Assembly: GCF_037325665.1 (NCBI RefSeq)
Contig: NC_090246.1
Span: 12,885,495-12,949,494 of the forward strand
Origin: Littorina saxatilis
Taxonomy: Eukaryota; Mollusca; Gastropoda; Littorinimorpha; Littorinidae
Direction of reading: 5' to 3'
Length of the DNA: 64,000 nucleotides
This document shows positions 1-9,916 of this stretch, one piece after another; positions within the stretch are counted from its first letter, which is position 1, and every line of letters starts with the position of its first letter. The position numbers were made by a program, and so were the translations under genes. Under the pieces are notes generated by a model that ran no database searches, had not been told where the DNA came from, and was given only the letters and a program-made list of their open reading frames with translations.

Positions 1-230
1 GGAAGCATGCTGGGTATTTTCGTGTTTCTATAATCCACCGAACTCTGACATGGATTACAGGATCTTTTTCGTGCGCACTTGGTCTTGTGCTTGCGTGTAC
101 ACACGGGGGTGTTCGGACACCGAGGAGAGTCTGCACACAAAGTTGACTCTGAGAAATAAATCTCTCGCCGAACGTGGGGACGAACTCACGCTGACAGCGG
201 CCAACTGGATACAAATCCAGCGCGCTATCG
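1..230 (-). mobile_element. tRNA-derived SINE (family A), cut by window edge
   Basis: This stretch is nearly identical to 17049-17279, a complete copy of the same SINE, so the window opens inside the element. On the minus strand the tRNA-like head has box A (TAGCTCAGTCGATAG) and box B (GAGTTCGTCC near 178-187). The body follows and runs off the left edge. A tRNA-like head followed by an unrelated body is the mark of a tRNA-derived SINE, made by RNA polymerase III and moved by a partner LINE. It differs from the 17 kb copy at only a few bases. The head passes directly into the 22-bp array. Confidence 0.85.
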
Positions 231-868
231 ACTGAGCTACATCCCCGCCCTGACTGAGCTACATCCCCGCCCTGACTAAGCTACATCCCCGCCCTGACTG
301 AGCTACATCCCCGCCCTGACTGAGCTACATCCCCGCCCTGACTGAGCTACATCCCCGCCCTGACTGAGCTACATCCCCGCCCTGACTGGGCTACGTCCCC
401 GCCCTGACTGAGCTACGTCCCCGCCCTGACTGAGCTACGTCCCCGCCCTGACTGAGCTACGTCCCCGCCCTGACTAAGCTACGTCCCCGCCCTGACTGAG
501 CTACGTCCCCGCCCTGACTGAGCTACATCCCCGCCCTGACTGAGCTACATCCCCGCCCTGACTGAGCTACATCCCCGCCCTGACTGAGCTACATCCCCGC
601 CCTGACTGAGCTACATCCCCGCCCTGACTGGGCTACGCCCCCGCCCTGACTGAGCTACGTCCCCGCCCTGACTGAGCTACGTCCCCGCCCTGACTGAGCT
701 ACGTCCCCGCCCTGACTAAGCTACGTCCCCGCCCTGACTGAGCTACGTCCCCGCCCTGACTGAGCTACATCCCCGCCCTGACTGAGCTACATCCCCGCCC
801 TGACTGAGCTACATCCCCGCCCTGACTGAGCTACATCCCCGCCTTGACTGAGCTACATCCCCGCCCTT
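231..868. repeat. 22-bp tandem array made from the SINE head (about 29 units)
   Basis: The unit GACTGAGCTACATCCCCGCC plus CT is the reverse complement of the first 22 bases of SINE family A, including its box A. About 29 units follow one another without a break. Unit variants (TGGG, TAAG, ACGT against ACAT) recur in the same order 11 units (242 bp) apart; for example, the TGGG variants end at 390 and 632. The array is therefore a higher-order repeat that grew partly by duplicating an 11-unit block. The last unit ends near 868, followed by unrelated AT-rich sequence. Confidence 0.9.
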
Positions 869-1780
869 CGTTTGCAATTATTCTGAAAACAGATAGACTG
901 CTAACGTTCCAAATTTCAGAATTTGAAAAAATAGACTGGTAAGCTATTTGAAAGTTGAATTTATGAAAAACACGCCATAAGCTAAACGTTCCAATAGCAC
1001 TCAATCAACAGAACATCCGACTTTTGCGCGTTGGAGTGGGTTGGTCACAGTGTAGCGGAGGAGAGTTGGAGGCGGGCGGAGGGGGGGGGTGGGGTGGGGG
1101 GCGGTGTAGGGACGGAAGTATAAGGGGGGGGGGGGGGAGAAAAAAGTTGTTCACAACATTTTAGACTATATCTAGATTACATGAAAGCTCGGAAACTTTG
1201 CGTATTGATTTGGGTGTGGTAGAGGGGATTTTTGTTTTAAAAATAGGGAGGGGGGGGGATACTTTGGGCGAGGGTGTGCGAGTGTCTATATATATATATA
1301 CGACTAGTGTCTGTCTGTCTGTCTGTCTGTGTGTCTGTGCGCGATGCGCGGCCAAGGTTCTCGATGGATCTGCTTCAAATTTGGTGGGCTTATTCAGAGA
1401 GACCCCGGACACAACCTCATCGATGAGATATTTCAACAAGTGCTCTCAGCGCGCAGCGCGGAACCGATTTTGGTTCCACCTCAGCTACTGGTTCCACCTC
1501 AGCTTACCCGGGCCCCCATACCGACACACCATAGCCGCTACACCACATCACAACGCCAAAGTTCTCGGTGGATCTTTTTCAAATTTGGACACCGTATTCA
1601 GCTACACCCCGGACACAATATCATCGATGAGATATTTCAACACGGGCTCTCAGCGCGCAGCGCTGAACTCATTTTCGTTTTTGCGTTCATTTCACCATTA
1701 TAAGTAACTCTTCCTTATCTTCTCCAGTGTTTGGCGTTTATCTCCCTTCCTTCGTGTGGCTTTCCCGTTCAGTTCTAAGT
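869..1780. repeat. gene-free stretch with a duplicated 113-bp block
   Basis: No convincing exon is seen. The stretch has long G runs (1080-1135), short TA and GTCT microsatellites (1287-1335), and two copies of a block of about 113 bp at 1354-1466 and 1558-1670. Both copies contain ATCGATGAGATATTTCAACA and end in CTCAGCGCGCAGCGC. The copies are about 80% alike. Open frames across them are not gene-like, because the same block is open in more than one frame. It is probably a fragment of an unrecognised dispersed repeat. Confidence 0.6.
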
Positions 1781-1784
1781 TACT

Positions 1785-2220
1785 ATTACTATTTTTAGAA
1801 TGTCACTGCGCTGTCCACTGCGCTGTCCACAACGCTTCCCTTGCACCCGTAAGTTGTTCTTACTGTCAAAGTGAAAAGGTCGAATCAATTTATAGCCACG
1901 CGAAAAATACACTCTCACCTATCTCTATATATTTATAGATACAGATATGCATATATATATACGGCTTCTCTGTGTGTGTGTGTGTTTGTGTGTGTGTGTA
2001 GGCAAAAACCTATGTATTATAGAGTTCTGTTTGTGATGGGGTCTAGCGGCTTTTGTCTGTCTGTATGTTCTGGCATGTGAGAAGCCACAGCAGATAATAT
2101 AGGGCTAAGAAATAAGCTCTAAAATTCTCAATCCCGTTTGACAGGACTTCGCCTTTCAAAGGTGATTGTGGTGAACCGCCACGCTGTCTGTCTCTGTCGC
2201 ACCGTTCACCCCAAATTCCC
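1785..2220. repeat. unclassified repeat G, copy 1
   Basis: This copy contains TACTATTTTTAGAATGTCAC, a TG microsatellite and then GTTCTGGCATGTGAGAAGCC. The same series recurs directly downstream as copy 2, which is split between 2221-2493 and 9604-9775. The two copies are head to tail, so this is a local duplication of about 440 bp. No coding potential is evident. A small internal duplication (ACTGCGCTGTCC twice near 1806-1829) is absent from copy 2. Confidence 0.7.
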
Positions 2221-2493
2221 GTTTCTGAGGTACTATTTTTAGAATGTCACTGCGCTGTCCAGAACGCTTCCCTTGCACCCGTAAGTTGTTCGTACTGTCA
2301 AAGTGAAAAGGTCGAATCAATTTATAGCCACGCAAAAAATACACTCACCTATCTCTATATATTTATAGATATAGATATACATATTATATATATACGGCTT
2401 CTCTGTGTGTGTGTTTGTGTGTGTGTGTGGGCAAAAACCTGTGTATTGTAGAGTTCTGTTTGTGATGTGGTCTAGCGGTTTTTGTCTGTCTGT
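2221..2493. repeat. repeat G, copy 2, left part (interrupted by LINE)
   Basis: This matches 1785-2060 of copy 1 and stops abruptly after CTGTCTGT (2486-2493). The missing remainder resumes at 9604, beyond the LINE, starting with the same CTGTCTGT. The LINE therefore inserted after repeat G had been duplicated, and the 8-bp motif is the likely target-site duplication. Confidence 0.75.
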
Positions 2494-2990
2494 TCAGGTC
2501 ATGTCATGCATGTCATTGTCGTGTTCTGTCACGTGCATGTCATGTCACACTCAGCACGAGTAATTCACTGCAGTTGCTGGCCCGTAGAGTGCGTTCTTTC
2601 ACAAGCAAACATGCTGATTACATAGCGACTGCTTTAACGCACCTCGAGCTTACATAGCCAAGTCAGTGCTCAAATAGCGATTTTCTCCCGAATTCCTGAG
2701 GGTAAAGGGGGACAATCACATTTTCGTTGTGTCTTAAACACACGACACAGCTCCCTCTGCTCTTGGCGTGGGTCCAGAAAGGGGGCTAGCTGCCCTTGGT
2801 GGCGTTCTCACTCGCCCTGCAGGAGTCCTCGTGATTCTCGGGAGAGAAGTGAAAGTCGCTAGAGGGGTGAGCTTCAGCTCACTCTTTGTCTTGGGACGCT
2901 TTTGTTACCCTGCTTTTATATATCCTGCCTTTTTAACCCTGAGCTGTTTGGCTTGTTTTTTCTTGGTGACCGTACCGTACCTTGTAAGTG

Positions 2991-5219
2991 ATGAGCCAAG
3001 TTGCTAAACACAAACTGCCAAACACCACCTTTGCTGATAGGCGGGAAACATTCATCTGGGTAGATAACTACCTTCCAACGGATACCACTGCTCTGAGGGA
3101 GCAAGATTGGTCCCTTAATATGGACCAAACAGCAAGCGGTTCTGACCGCGCCCCAGATATTCCCATGGAATCACTGAATGAGACTGACCGGGCCAGCCGG
3201 ACTGGTCAGTCCCCAAAATCCAAACAGCTTAATAAAGCAATCACCAATGAGAAAACCAGCATATCCTCTCCTTTCAAGAGAAAGAGATTGCGGGAGGACG
3301 ACCCTGAGGGGGGGCAGAGCTCTCCGGAATCTCTTCTCTTCCGGGATAGCCCCCCACGCTCTCAGATTACTGATCATTTTGAGGAAGACTTCACCGAAGT
3401 CAATCGTAAGAAGCCCAAAAAGAAAAAGAAGCAAAAGGTCCTCTGCGAGGGTCCCCCTCTTCAGGGAAACACAGGTATTTCCCATGCAACATCTGCCCGG
3501 GGGGTCGACACCTCCCAACCCCTTACTGAATCACAAGAAAACCAGACAACTCAACAGCCACTACCACCTGCCAATACACACACACACACAAAACAAAGAC
3601 CCCGAAGAAAACTTCTTTACCAACCCAAGCAACCTCCTCCCTCCTTCTTAGAGTTCCCCGTGGTGGTGCAGGACCTGAAGGAGGGCCCGGCAACATTGCA
3701 GGGACTCGGCCTCAGGAGGAAAAAAACTTTTGACCTTGCCATCGGCGAGGTCAAAGAAATACGCATGCTGGCAGCTGGGAGCGTCCTGGTAGGGTGCTCC
3801 TCAGCATCACAACAAAACAAGCTATTGAGGCTGGACTCGATCGGCGGCATCAAAGTGAAATGCCACCGTCCGGAGGTAACAACCGAAGGTGTCATTAAAC
3901 GCATACCCACAATACATTCAGGAACAGACCTGTCTGAGATGGCAGTGGGCGTGCGCGTCCGGATGGAGGATGGGAGTCTTGTAGAAAAGGGCCCCTCCTC
4001 GGTTCGATCTTTTCGCCGTCTTCTCCTTAGGGATGGGAAACCGTCTCAGGCGGTCCGTGTCACCTTTACAACGGCAATTCTTCCAGACAGCGTCGTTCTG
4101 GAGAGTGAGGTGTACGGCGTCGAACCCTACACTCCTCCAGTGCGGCGCTGTACGAAGTGCCAGAGACTATCGCACCTAAAACAACAATGCAAATCAAAAG
4201 TGCAGATCTGCCCCCGATGTGGCTCCAAGGGCCACGACGGAGCGACGTGCACCAAGGCCAAACATTGCGTAAACTGCAAGGGCGAGCATTCCGCCGCTTA
4301 TCTTGGATGCCCGGAAATGAGACTGAGGCTGCAGGCCAATAAGATCAGGTCGGCAGCATACATACCATATTCTGAGGCCCTGGATCGGGCGCGGCGCGAG
4401 CTCGCCAAACAACAAAATAAAACAGCGACTGCCCCAGCGGAAATGAGGGACTCCTTCTGGCGTCCCCCTCCGCAACCGATCCGGCGGACCTCAACCCCCC
4501 GGTCCGGGTACTCTTTGGCTGTCCAGAGACCCCCCCTGGGTGGGCAAGTAAATAAAATACAAGAAATCAAAAACAAAATGACCGAACATGACAATACACT
4601 CCTTCCAGTTCATGCGGACAGTTCTGCTGCAACCGCGAAGCACCAAACAACTTCGCAAAATCCAAATCCTGGCCCCCAGGCGCCCTGTAAGTCTCAGACG
4701 GCTCGGCCGGCAGAGGCGCCGCTTCATGGGACCCCCGGGTTAAAGGCCTCCCTCCTACGCAAAGCCCAGAACAGGAAGGAGGACTCGAAAGAAGAGCAGC
4801 TCTTCGAGAGGTTGATGGGGAGAATGGAGGAGGGATTGGCCCAGAGATTCAGAGAATACAAACTTAAAACTGAACAGGAAATAAAGCAGCAGATGAGGGA
4901 GGAGCAGGAGAAGGCAGAGCATGAGCTAGCCGACGCTGCACTAGATAAGCTAAAAACAGGAGAGCAATATGCAAATTTAAATGAACAACAAAGAGGCCTT
5001 CAAGGTTTCATCGAGCAGTGCCTCGGCTTCATGGTTAAGGCCAGACAGATGCAGAGTCCTCTCGACCTGATCGACTCCCTCTCAGCTACATACACACAAC
5101 TCTCCAACACCAAGGTTGAACGCTTCATTCCGGGCGGCGCCACTCTGGCGCTGGGCGCCCTTGCTGGTGCCAAGCAGTTGTCCGTGACGGATATGAAAGC
5201 TGTTAAAACCACTTTTTAA
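2991..5219 (+). CDS. LINE ORF1: Gag-like nucleic-acid-binding protein
   Basis: A 742-residue ORF from the ATG at 2991 (an in-frame GTG at 2988 is not needed). The N-terminal third is polar, with a lysine-rich stretch (KKPKKKKKQK) that could be a nuclear signal. Three zinc knuckles follow: about residues 387-400 (CTKCQRLSHLKQQC), 407-420 (CPRCGSKGHDGATC) and 426-440 (CVNCKGEHSAAYLGC). The third has the spacing typical of ORF1 in Jockey, I and R1 type LINEs. The C-terminal part is a charged helical region (about 600-670), likely a coiled coil for self-association. In this family ORF1 coats the element RNA in the cytoplasm and takes it to the nucleus. It lies just upstream of ORF2. Confidence 0.88.
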   Translation: MSQVAKHKLPNTTFADRRETFIWVDNYLPTDTTALREQDWSLNMDQTASGSDRAPDIPMESLNETDRASRTGQSPKSKQLNKAITNEKTSISSPFKRKRLREDDPEGGQSSPESLLFRDSPPRSQITDHFEEDFTEVNRKKPKKKKKQKVLCEGPPLQGNTGISHATSARGVDTSQPLTESQENQTTQQPLPPANTHTHTKQRPRRKLLYQPKQPPPSFLEFPVVVQDLKEGPATLQGLGLRRKKTFDLAIGEVKEIRMLAAGSVLVGCSSASQQNKLLRLDSIGGIKVKCHRPEVTTEGVIKRIPTIHSGTDLSEMAVGVRVRMEDGSLVEKGPSSVRSFRRLLLRDGKPSQAVRVTFTTAILPDSVVLESEVYGVEPYTPPVRRCTKCQRLSHLKQQCKSKVQICPRCGSKGHDGATCTKAKHCVNCKGEHSAAYLGCPEMRLRLQANKIRSAAYIPYSEALDRARRELAKQQNKTATAPAEMRDSFWRPPPQPIRRTSTPRSGYSLAVQRPPLGGQVNKIQEIKNKMTEHDNTLLPVHADSSAATAKHQTTSQNPNPGPQAPCKSQTARPAEAPLHGTPGLKASLLRKAQNRKEDSKEEQLFERLMGRMEEGLAQRFREYKLKTEQEIKQQMREEQEKAEHELADAALDKLKTGEQYANLNEQQRGLQGFIEQCLGFMVKARQMQSPLDLIDSLSATYTQLSNTKVERFIPGGATLALGALAGAKQLSVTDMKAVKTTF

Positions 5220-5266
5220 CCTATTTTAAATCTGCCCTTTAACTTACCTTCTTTGTGCGTGTTAAA

Positions 5267-8200
5267 ATGGCTGAACAAGGTGAAAGCGGTCACGGATTTA
5301 TCATATTACAGTGGAACTGTCGCTCTATCAACTCTAACTTCTCTCAGCTATATAATTATATATCAAATCACTCTGCTGACATCTTAGTTATCCAGTCAGT
5401 CAAGAGAAAACGCTCCCTACTGCCTTCTATAGATGGTTTTGACTTCCCTCCCATAGTAGAGCAAAAGGGCTCAGGGCAACTCATTCAAACAGCTATTTAT
5501 CTAAAGTCTTCCTTAAATTACAAACCCTTTGCACCTCTCATCCCTAGTTCAGAAAATCTCAGTACATGTGCTGTTGAAATCGAAATAAAAGGATCCAAAA
5601 ACCTCAACATAGTTAACATATATTACCCCCACGGGTGTAATAAAAAAGGAACTACCGACTGGCTAAAATCCCTGGATCATAGCAGGGCACACTGGTGCGT
5701 GATGGGTGATTTTAATAATCACCACCCTCTGTGGGACTCTGCTAACCCTAGATACAAACATGCCAATAGCAACCTTGCTGACGTCATTTTGGAAACTGAC
5801 TTTTGTATACTAAACGATGGCTCGGCAACCAGACTTCCAGACAGAGCTGACCATTCCCCATCAGCAATCGATCTCTCCCTTTGCTCAAATGCCATAGTCA
5901 CTGACATCGACTGGAACGTTTTCCCGGACGCCCTCGGCTCCGATCACTTACCCATTGTTCTTACCTTCCGCCACTTCGCCCCTAATCGCAATAACTCGGA
6001 GGTCAGAAAAAAGTACAATTACAAACAGGCAAATTGGGACAGCTTCCGTGCGGAGCTCGAGGGTGTCAGGGAGGAAACTCTCCTTACGGATGACATCGAA
6101 GCCTCTTACAATAACATACGTCAATGTATACTCACTGCTGCCAATAATCACATTCCGCTTAAATCAGTAAATCCTAACTGTAAGGCCAAAAGGAATGAGT
6201 GGTGGAATGCAGACTGTGATGAAGCCTTGGCAAACAAGCGATATCACATTAGGACATATCTCAGGCACTGCTCAGACGCTAACTTCACGAATATGAAGTC
6301 AGCTGAAATACAATTTAACCAGATCACCGCTGAGGCTAAACTTCAAAACTGGGAAAACTTTGTCCACAAAGAAACTAAAGATTACAAAGACTGTGGCAAA
6401 ATCTGGAAGAAAATCCGCAGATTTAAATGTAGATACAGAACTAAAGAAAAGCCACTACTATCGGGTGATAAAATGACCACAACTGACTCTGAAAAGGCAA
6501 ACCTATTAGCAGATACCTTTGCCAAAAATAGTCAATCAAAATCCCTAGATACTGAACGACTCAATTATAGGTTAGATCAGGAGAAGGGTTTCACATACCC
6601 CCCAGATGACAACCAGTTGCCTATAAACTGCATGTTTAAGGCAAAAGAAGTCCAAAACGCCATCTCTTCTGTGAAAGACCCAAAAAAATCCACAGGTTTA
6701 GACCCAATATCATATCACATGATAAAACATCTACCACCTAACTTTGTTAAGTTGCTCACTCAGTTTTTCAATCTATGCTGGTTAAAGGATACTATCCCCG
6801 CAGCGTGGTCAGACTCACAAGTAGTAGCAGTATTGAAGAGCGGAAAACCGGGCAATCTACCTGGCAGTTACCGCCCCATATCACTAACCCCCCACCTCAG
6901 CAAGATCTTTGAGCGTGTGGTGAACCAGAGGCTGGAGTTCCACCTCAATAAACACAATATCATTCCTACATGCCAGGCAGGTTTTAGGCAAGGTCGTTCG
7001 TGTGCGGACCACATTGTGCACGTCACTGAAAAAATCAAAAAGACCTTGGCACATAGTAATAATTCTCTTCTTGGAACCTTCTTTGATATTAAATCTGCGT
7101 ACGACAGCGTCTGGCATGCTCGTCTACTCCTAAAACTCGGCAGAATCGGTGTCTCTGGCCACATGTACCAATTCATCAAAAACTTCATCAGCAATCGCAA
7201 GATGTCTGTCCGAGTGGGCTCTTCGGTGTCCGAAACCCATGCGCTGGACATGGGGGTTCCCCAGGGCAGTATCATCGCGCCAAACTTATTCAGCATCATG
7301 CTCTATGACATTACTTCTGTTAAGGTTGACGGTGCCAGTGTACTTCTGTATGCGGACGACCTCGCCTTAATAGACACTAATAGACCACGTCATAACAGAG
7401 TTACCAACACTGTTGACTTATCTTCTTACCAAACTAAAATCGACAACCTCTGTCAATATATGTACACCAACGGCTTCCAACTAGCCTCAAATAAAACAGT
7501 CTTTCTTGTTGTCTCCCGTAGACAACTGTACAGGAACTGCAGTATAAAGATAGGTTGTGATATTATCAAACCGAGCTCAGAAGTTAAGTTCCTCGGCGTT
7601 ATCATCGATACCCGACTTAACTGGACCAGTCATATCGAACATCTGATCAATAAGGCCAACAAGGATCTTTATATCATACGCTACCTGGCGTCCCAATCCT
7701 GGGCCAGAGGACGTAAGTGTGTCACAGAGGTAGTGCGGGCATTAATTCGCTCCCGCCTCCTTTACGGGTGCGAAGCTTATTTCGCGACGCGCCCGGCGCT
7801 CATGAAAAAACTGGCTATTATAGAGTGCAGGGCGCTCAAAATAGCTCTGGGACTCTCCCAACAAGCGAGTAAGAGTCGAGTCTACAGCGAGTGTGGGTGG
7901 CTGCCCCTTGTGGATGAGATAAAACTCCGTTCAGCTCAGTATGCTGTCAGAGCCCACGCGGTAGAGAACTCTGCCTGCGAGGTCCTGACTGACTTTTTTC
8001 CTCAGCACCAAAATTATGAGGCCAACACCAAACATAGCACTCAACTCTTGGCCAAAACGCTACCCTTATCCGACACAGTAAACCGCATTCTAGCCGATAG
8101 CGGGGTGAAGGTCAGTGAGCTGGCCAGGGTCCCCCCGCCCTCCTACCCGCCTTGGCTTGAGGAAACCCCTACTATCATATACGACAGTGAAGATAATACT

Positions 8201-9076
8201 ACCAAAAAAGATAACCCCGTCTACCTGGCTACTGTTACAAAAGAAACCCTAAACTACAAATTCTCGGAGCATTTAAAAGTCTTTACTGACGGATCCAAAT
8301 TTGCAGACGGCAGCGTTGGCTGCGCCTTTGTGATCCCAGATCTCAAAATCTCAAGGAAATATACTCTTAATAAAGACATCTCCATATTCTCAGCCGAGCT
8401 ATTTGCCTTGCTCATGGCATGCACTTTTATAAATGACCTCCCAGTCACACCGCGTGCGGTAGTTTTCTGCTCTGACTCGCGCTCTTCATTACAAGCTCTG
8501 CATCGAAACACATCAAATCGGGCAGAGCTACAAAGAGAAATCCTCTTTATATGTCACCAGTTAATCTCATCCGGCACATCCGTATCATTTCTCTGGGTCC
8601 CCTCTCACGTAGGGGTCCGGGGAAATGAACTGGCGGATGTCGCTGCCAAAGAAGCGGCAGAATCTAGCCCAGCTAACACTAACATCGGCTACTCAGTAAC
8701 CGAGTTCTACAGTAAAATCCGTAAACTCATTCGAAGTCAGTACGTAACATCTCTGTCCTATCAACCCATTGATATGAACGATCTACACCCCGATCTCCCA
8801 ACAAACCTCCTCACTATCTTCAGACGCCTCCGTGCCGGCGGCTGCCGCTTCCATATCTTTAACAAGTCCTGCCATTGTGGAGAACCCTATTCATTTCAAC
8901 ACATTTTCGCTCCATGCGCTACAAATAGAATTACCTTTAAAACCTTATATGACCATATGCAGCTCCATGGTCTGAGTCCCCAGGATTATTTGCGCAGTAG
9001 CAGTTCTCTAGGCTGGTCACACAGCTTGCTGCTGTGCCGACTGGTCAGGGACTCGGACATGGGGCTGTGGGTATAA
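5267..9076 (+). CDS. LINE ORF2: endonuclease, reverse transcriptase, RNase H
   Basis: A 1269-residue ORF from the ATG at 5267 (GTG at 5255 is upstream in frame). An APE-type endonuclease occupies about residues 10-240: QWNCRS, MGDFNNHHPLW, a SAIDL strand and GSDHLPIVL are present. The metal-binding Glu usually found in the QE(T) motif is Ser here (DILVIQSVK, about residue 44). The reverse transcriptase has SYRPISLT, FFDIKSAYDSVW, GVPQGS and the catalytic YADD at about 695-698. RNase H starts near 1005 (FTDGSK) and has FSAELFAL, SDSRSSLQAL and WVPSHVGVRGNELAD, so its acidic residues and His are kept. A Cys/His cluster (CHCGEPYSFQHIFAPC) ends the protein. It would nick the target and copy the RNA there. 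No frameshift or stop is seen. Confidence 0.93.
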   Translation: MAEQGESGHGFIILQWNCRSINSNFSQLYNYISNHSADILVIQSVKRKRSLLPSIDGFDFPPIVEQKGSGQLIQTAIYLKSSLNYKPFAPLIPSSENLSTCAVEIEIKGSKNLNIVNIYYPHGCNKKGTTDWLKSLDHSRAHWCVMGDFNNHHPLWDSANPRYKHANSNLADVILETDFCILNDGSATRLPDRADHSPSAIDLSLCSNAIVTDIDWNVFPDALGSDHLPIVLTFRHFAPNRNNSEVRKKYNYKQANWDSFRAELEGVREETLLTDDIEASYNNIRQCILTAANNHIPLKSVNPNCKAKRNEWWNADCDEALANKRYHIRTYLRHCSDANFTNMKSAEIQFNQITAEAKLQNWENFVHKETKDYKDCGKIWKKIRRFKCRYRTKEKPLLSGDKMTTTDSEKANLLADTFAKNSQSKSLDTERLNYRLDQEKGFTYPPDDNQLPINCMFKAKEVQNAISSVKDPKKSTGLDPISYHMIKHLPPNFVKLLTQFFNLCWLKDTIPAAWSDSQVVAVLKSGKPGNLPGSYRPISLTPHLSKIFERVVNQRLEFHLNKHNIIPTCQAGFRQGRSCADHIVHVTEKIKKTLAHSNNSLLGTFFDIKSAYDSVWHARLLLKLGRIGVSGHMYQFIKNFISNRKMSVRVGSSVSETHALDMGVPQGSIIAPNLFSIMLYDITSVKVDGASVLLYADDLALIDTNRPRHNRVTNTVDLSSYQTKIDNLCQYMYTNGFQLASNKTVFLVVSRRQLYRNCSIKIGCDIIKPSSEVKFLGVIIDTRLNWTSHIEHLINKANKDLYIIRYLASQSWARGRKCVTEVVRALIRSRLLYGCEAYFATRPALMKKLAIIECRALKIALGLSQQASKSRVYSECGWLPLVDEIKLRSAQYAVRAHAVENSACEVLTDFFPQHQNYEANTKHSTQLLAKTLPLSDTVNRILADSGVKVSELARVPPPSYPPWLEETPTIIYDSEDNTTKKDNPVYLATVTKETLNYKFSEHLKVFTDGSKFADGSVGCAFVIPDLKISRKYTLNKDISIFSAELFALLMACTFINDLPVTPRAVVFCSDSRSSLQALHRNTSNRAELQREILFICHQLISSGTSVSFLWVPSHVGVRGNELADVAAKEAAESSPANTNIGYSVTEFYSKIRKLIRSQYVTSLSYQPIDMNDLHPDLPTNLLTIFRRLRAGGCRFHIFNKSCHCGEPYSFQHIFAPCATNRITFKTLYDHMQLHGLSPQDYLRSSSSLGWSHSLLLCRLVRDSDMGLWV

Positions 9077-9603
9077 CTAAGCCCAGATTATCACATCAGC
9101 GTGTTTCAGTTTGAGGTCGAGTGGCTCCCGCCATCCCTCCTGATTCCAGCGACTACCCTCTAGACAACATATCCTCACCCAAGGCCCACTAGTCGCCAAA
9201 CTGTACATATTGTTTTTATTACCACGGCCTTCGTGGCTTACATTTTAATCCTTTTATTTGTAAAAAGTTTTGAGATTTATTGTTCGTGTTCCTCTTACTT
9301 GCTCATCTATTTGGTTTTATTGGTGATCCTGAAAGGTTCCACTTTTTAACTCGATTTGAATTAAAAAAAAAAATCATTTTACAAACCCGTTATTCAAGAT
9401 ATAGAATACAGACTTATAATTCTTACCAAGAAACATCTTAACTACTTTTCATTTTAACAAATTCCACAGAGCATTATCAACTCAACCCCACCCCCTGCCC
9501 TCCTCTCCTTATTTTTTGTTTCTTTCTTTCCTCTTTTTGAAAGCGGACAAACACTCAAGTCCTTAATGGCTCAAAACCGTAGGACTTTTAATATTAATTT
9601 TAA

Positions 9604-9790
9604 CTGTCTGTATGTTCTGGCATTTGAGAAGCCACAACAGAAAATATAGGGCTAAGAAATAAGCTCTAAAATTCTCAATCCCGTGTGACAGGACTTCGCT
9701 TGCAGAGGTGATTGTGATGAACCGCCACGCTGTCTGTCTCTGTCTCGCGATTCACCCCGGCGAAGCCGGGTATTCCTCTAGTTATAAATA
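9604..9790. repeat. repeat G, copy 2, right part
   Basis: This continues repeat G after the LINE: TATGTTCTGGCATTTGAGAA and the following 150 bases match 2063-2215. It ends with CACCCCGGCGAAGCCGGGTA, a short GC hairpin, then TATAAATATGAG. Confidence 0.75.
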
Positions 9791-9804
9791 TGAGAATAAA
9801 CAAG

Positions 9805-9838
9805 GCGAGAGAGAGAGAGAGGGTGACAGAGATAGGGT

Positions 9839-9910
<72 letters not shown>
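9805..9910. repeat. (GA)n microsatellite
   Basis: GA repeats, nearly pure from 9839 to 9908. Open frames across it in both strands are low-complexity artefacts. Confidence 0.95.

Positions 9911-9916
<6 letters not shown>

Larger units (their letters stand above)
2494..9603 (+). mobile_element. full-length I-superfamily LINE (EN-RT-RNase H)
   Basis: A 7.1-kb non-LTR retrotransposon with a 5' UTR of about 0.5 kb, ORF1 (2991-5219), a 47-bp spacer, ORF2 (5267-9076) and a 3' UTR of about 0.5 kb ending in AATATTAATTTTAA. Both frames are open, so the copy is young. The limits come from the interruption of repeat G: CTGTCTGT lies at 2486-2493 and again at 9604-9611. The target is a simple CTGT run, so an 8-bp match is modest evidence on its own, but the split repeat supports it. 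A zinc-knuckle ORF1 with APE endonuclease, reverse transcriptase and RNase H in ORF2 fits the I superfamily (I or Nimb). The clade needs a phylogeny. Confidence 0.88.

Noticed and set aside
231-868. CRISPR-like array
   Set aside because: Units are 22 bp head to tail with no unique spacers, in a eukaryotic setting, and the unit derives from a SINE head.
2988-2990. GTG as start of LINE ORF1 (and GTG at 5255 for ORF2)
   Set aside because: ATG codons follow in frame at 2991 and 5267. Animals rarely start at GTG, so the ATG codons were used.
3171-3518. Minus-strand and alternate-frame ORFs inside the LINE
   Set aside because: They are shadows of ORF1 and ORF2 and show no known domain.
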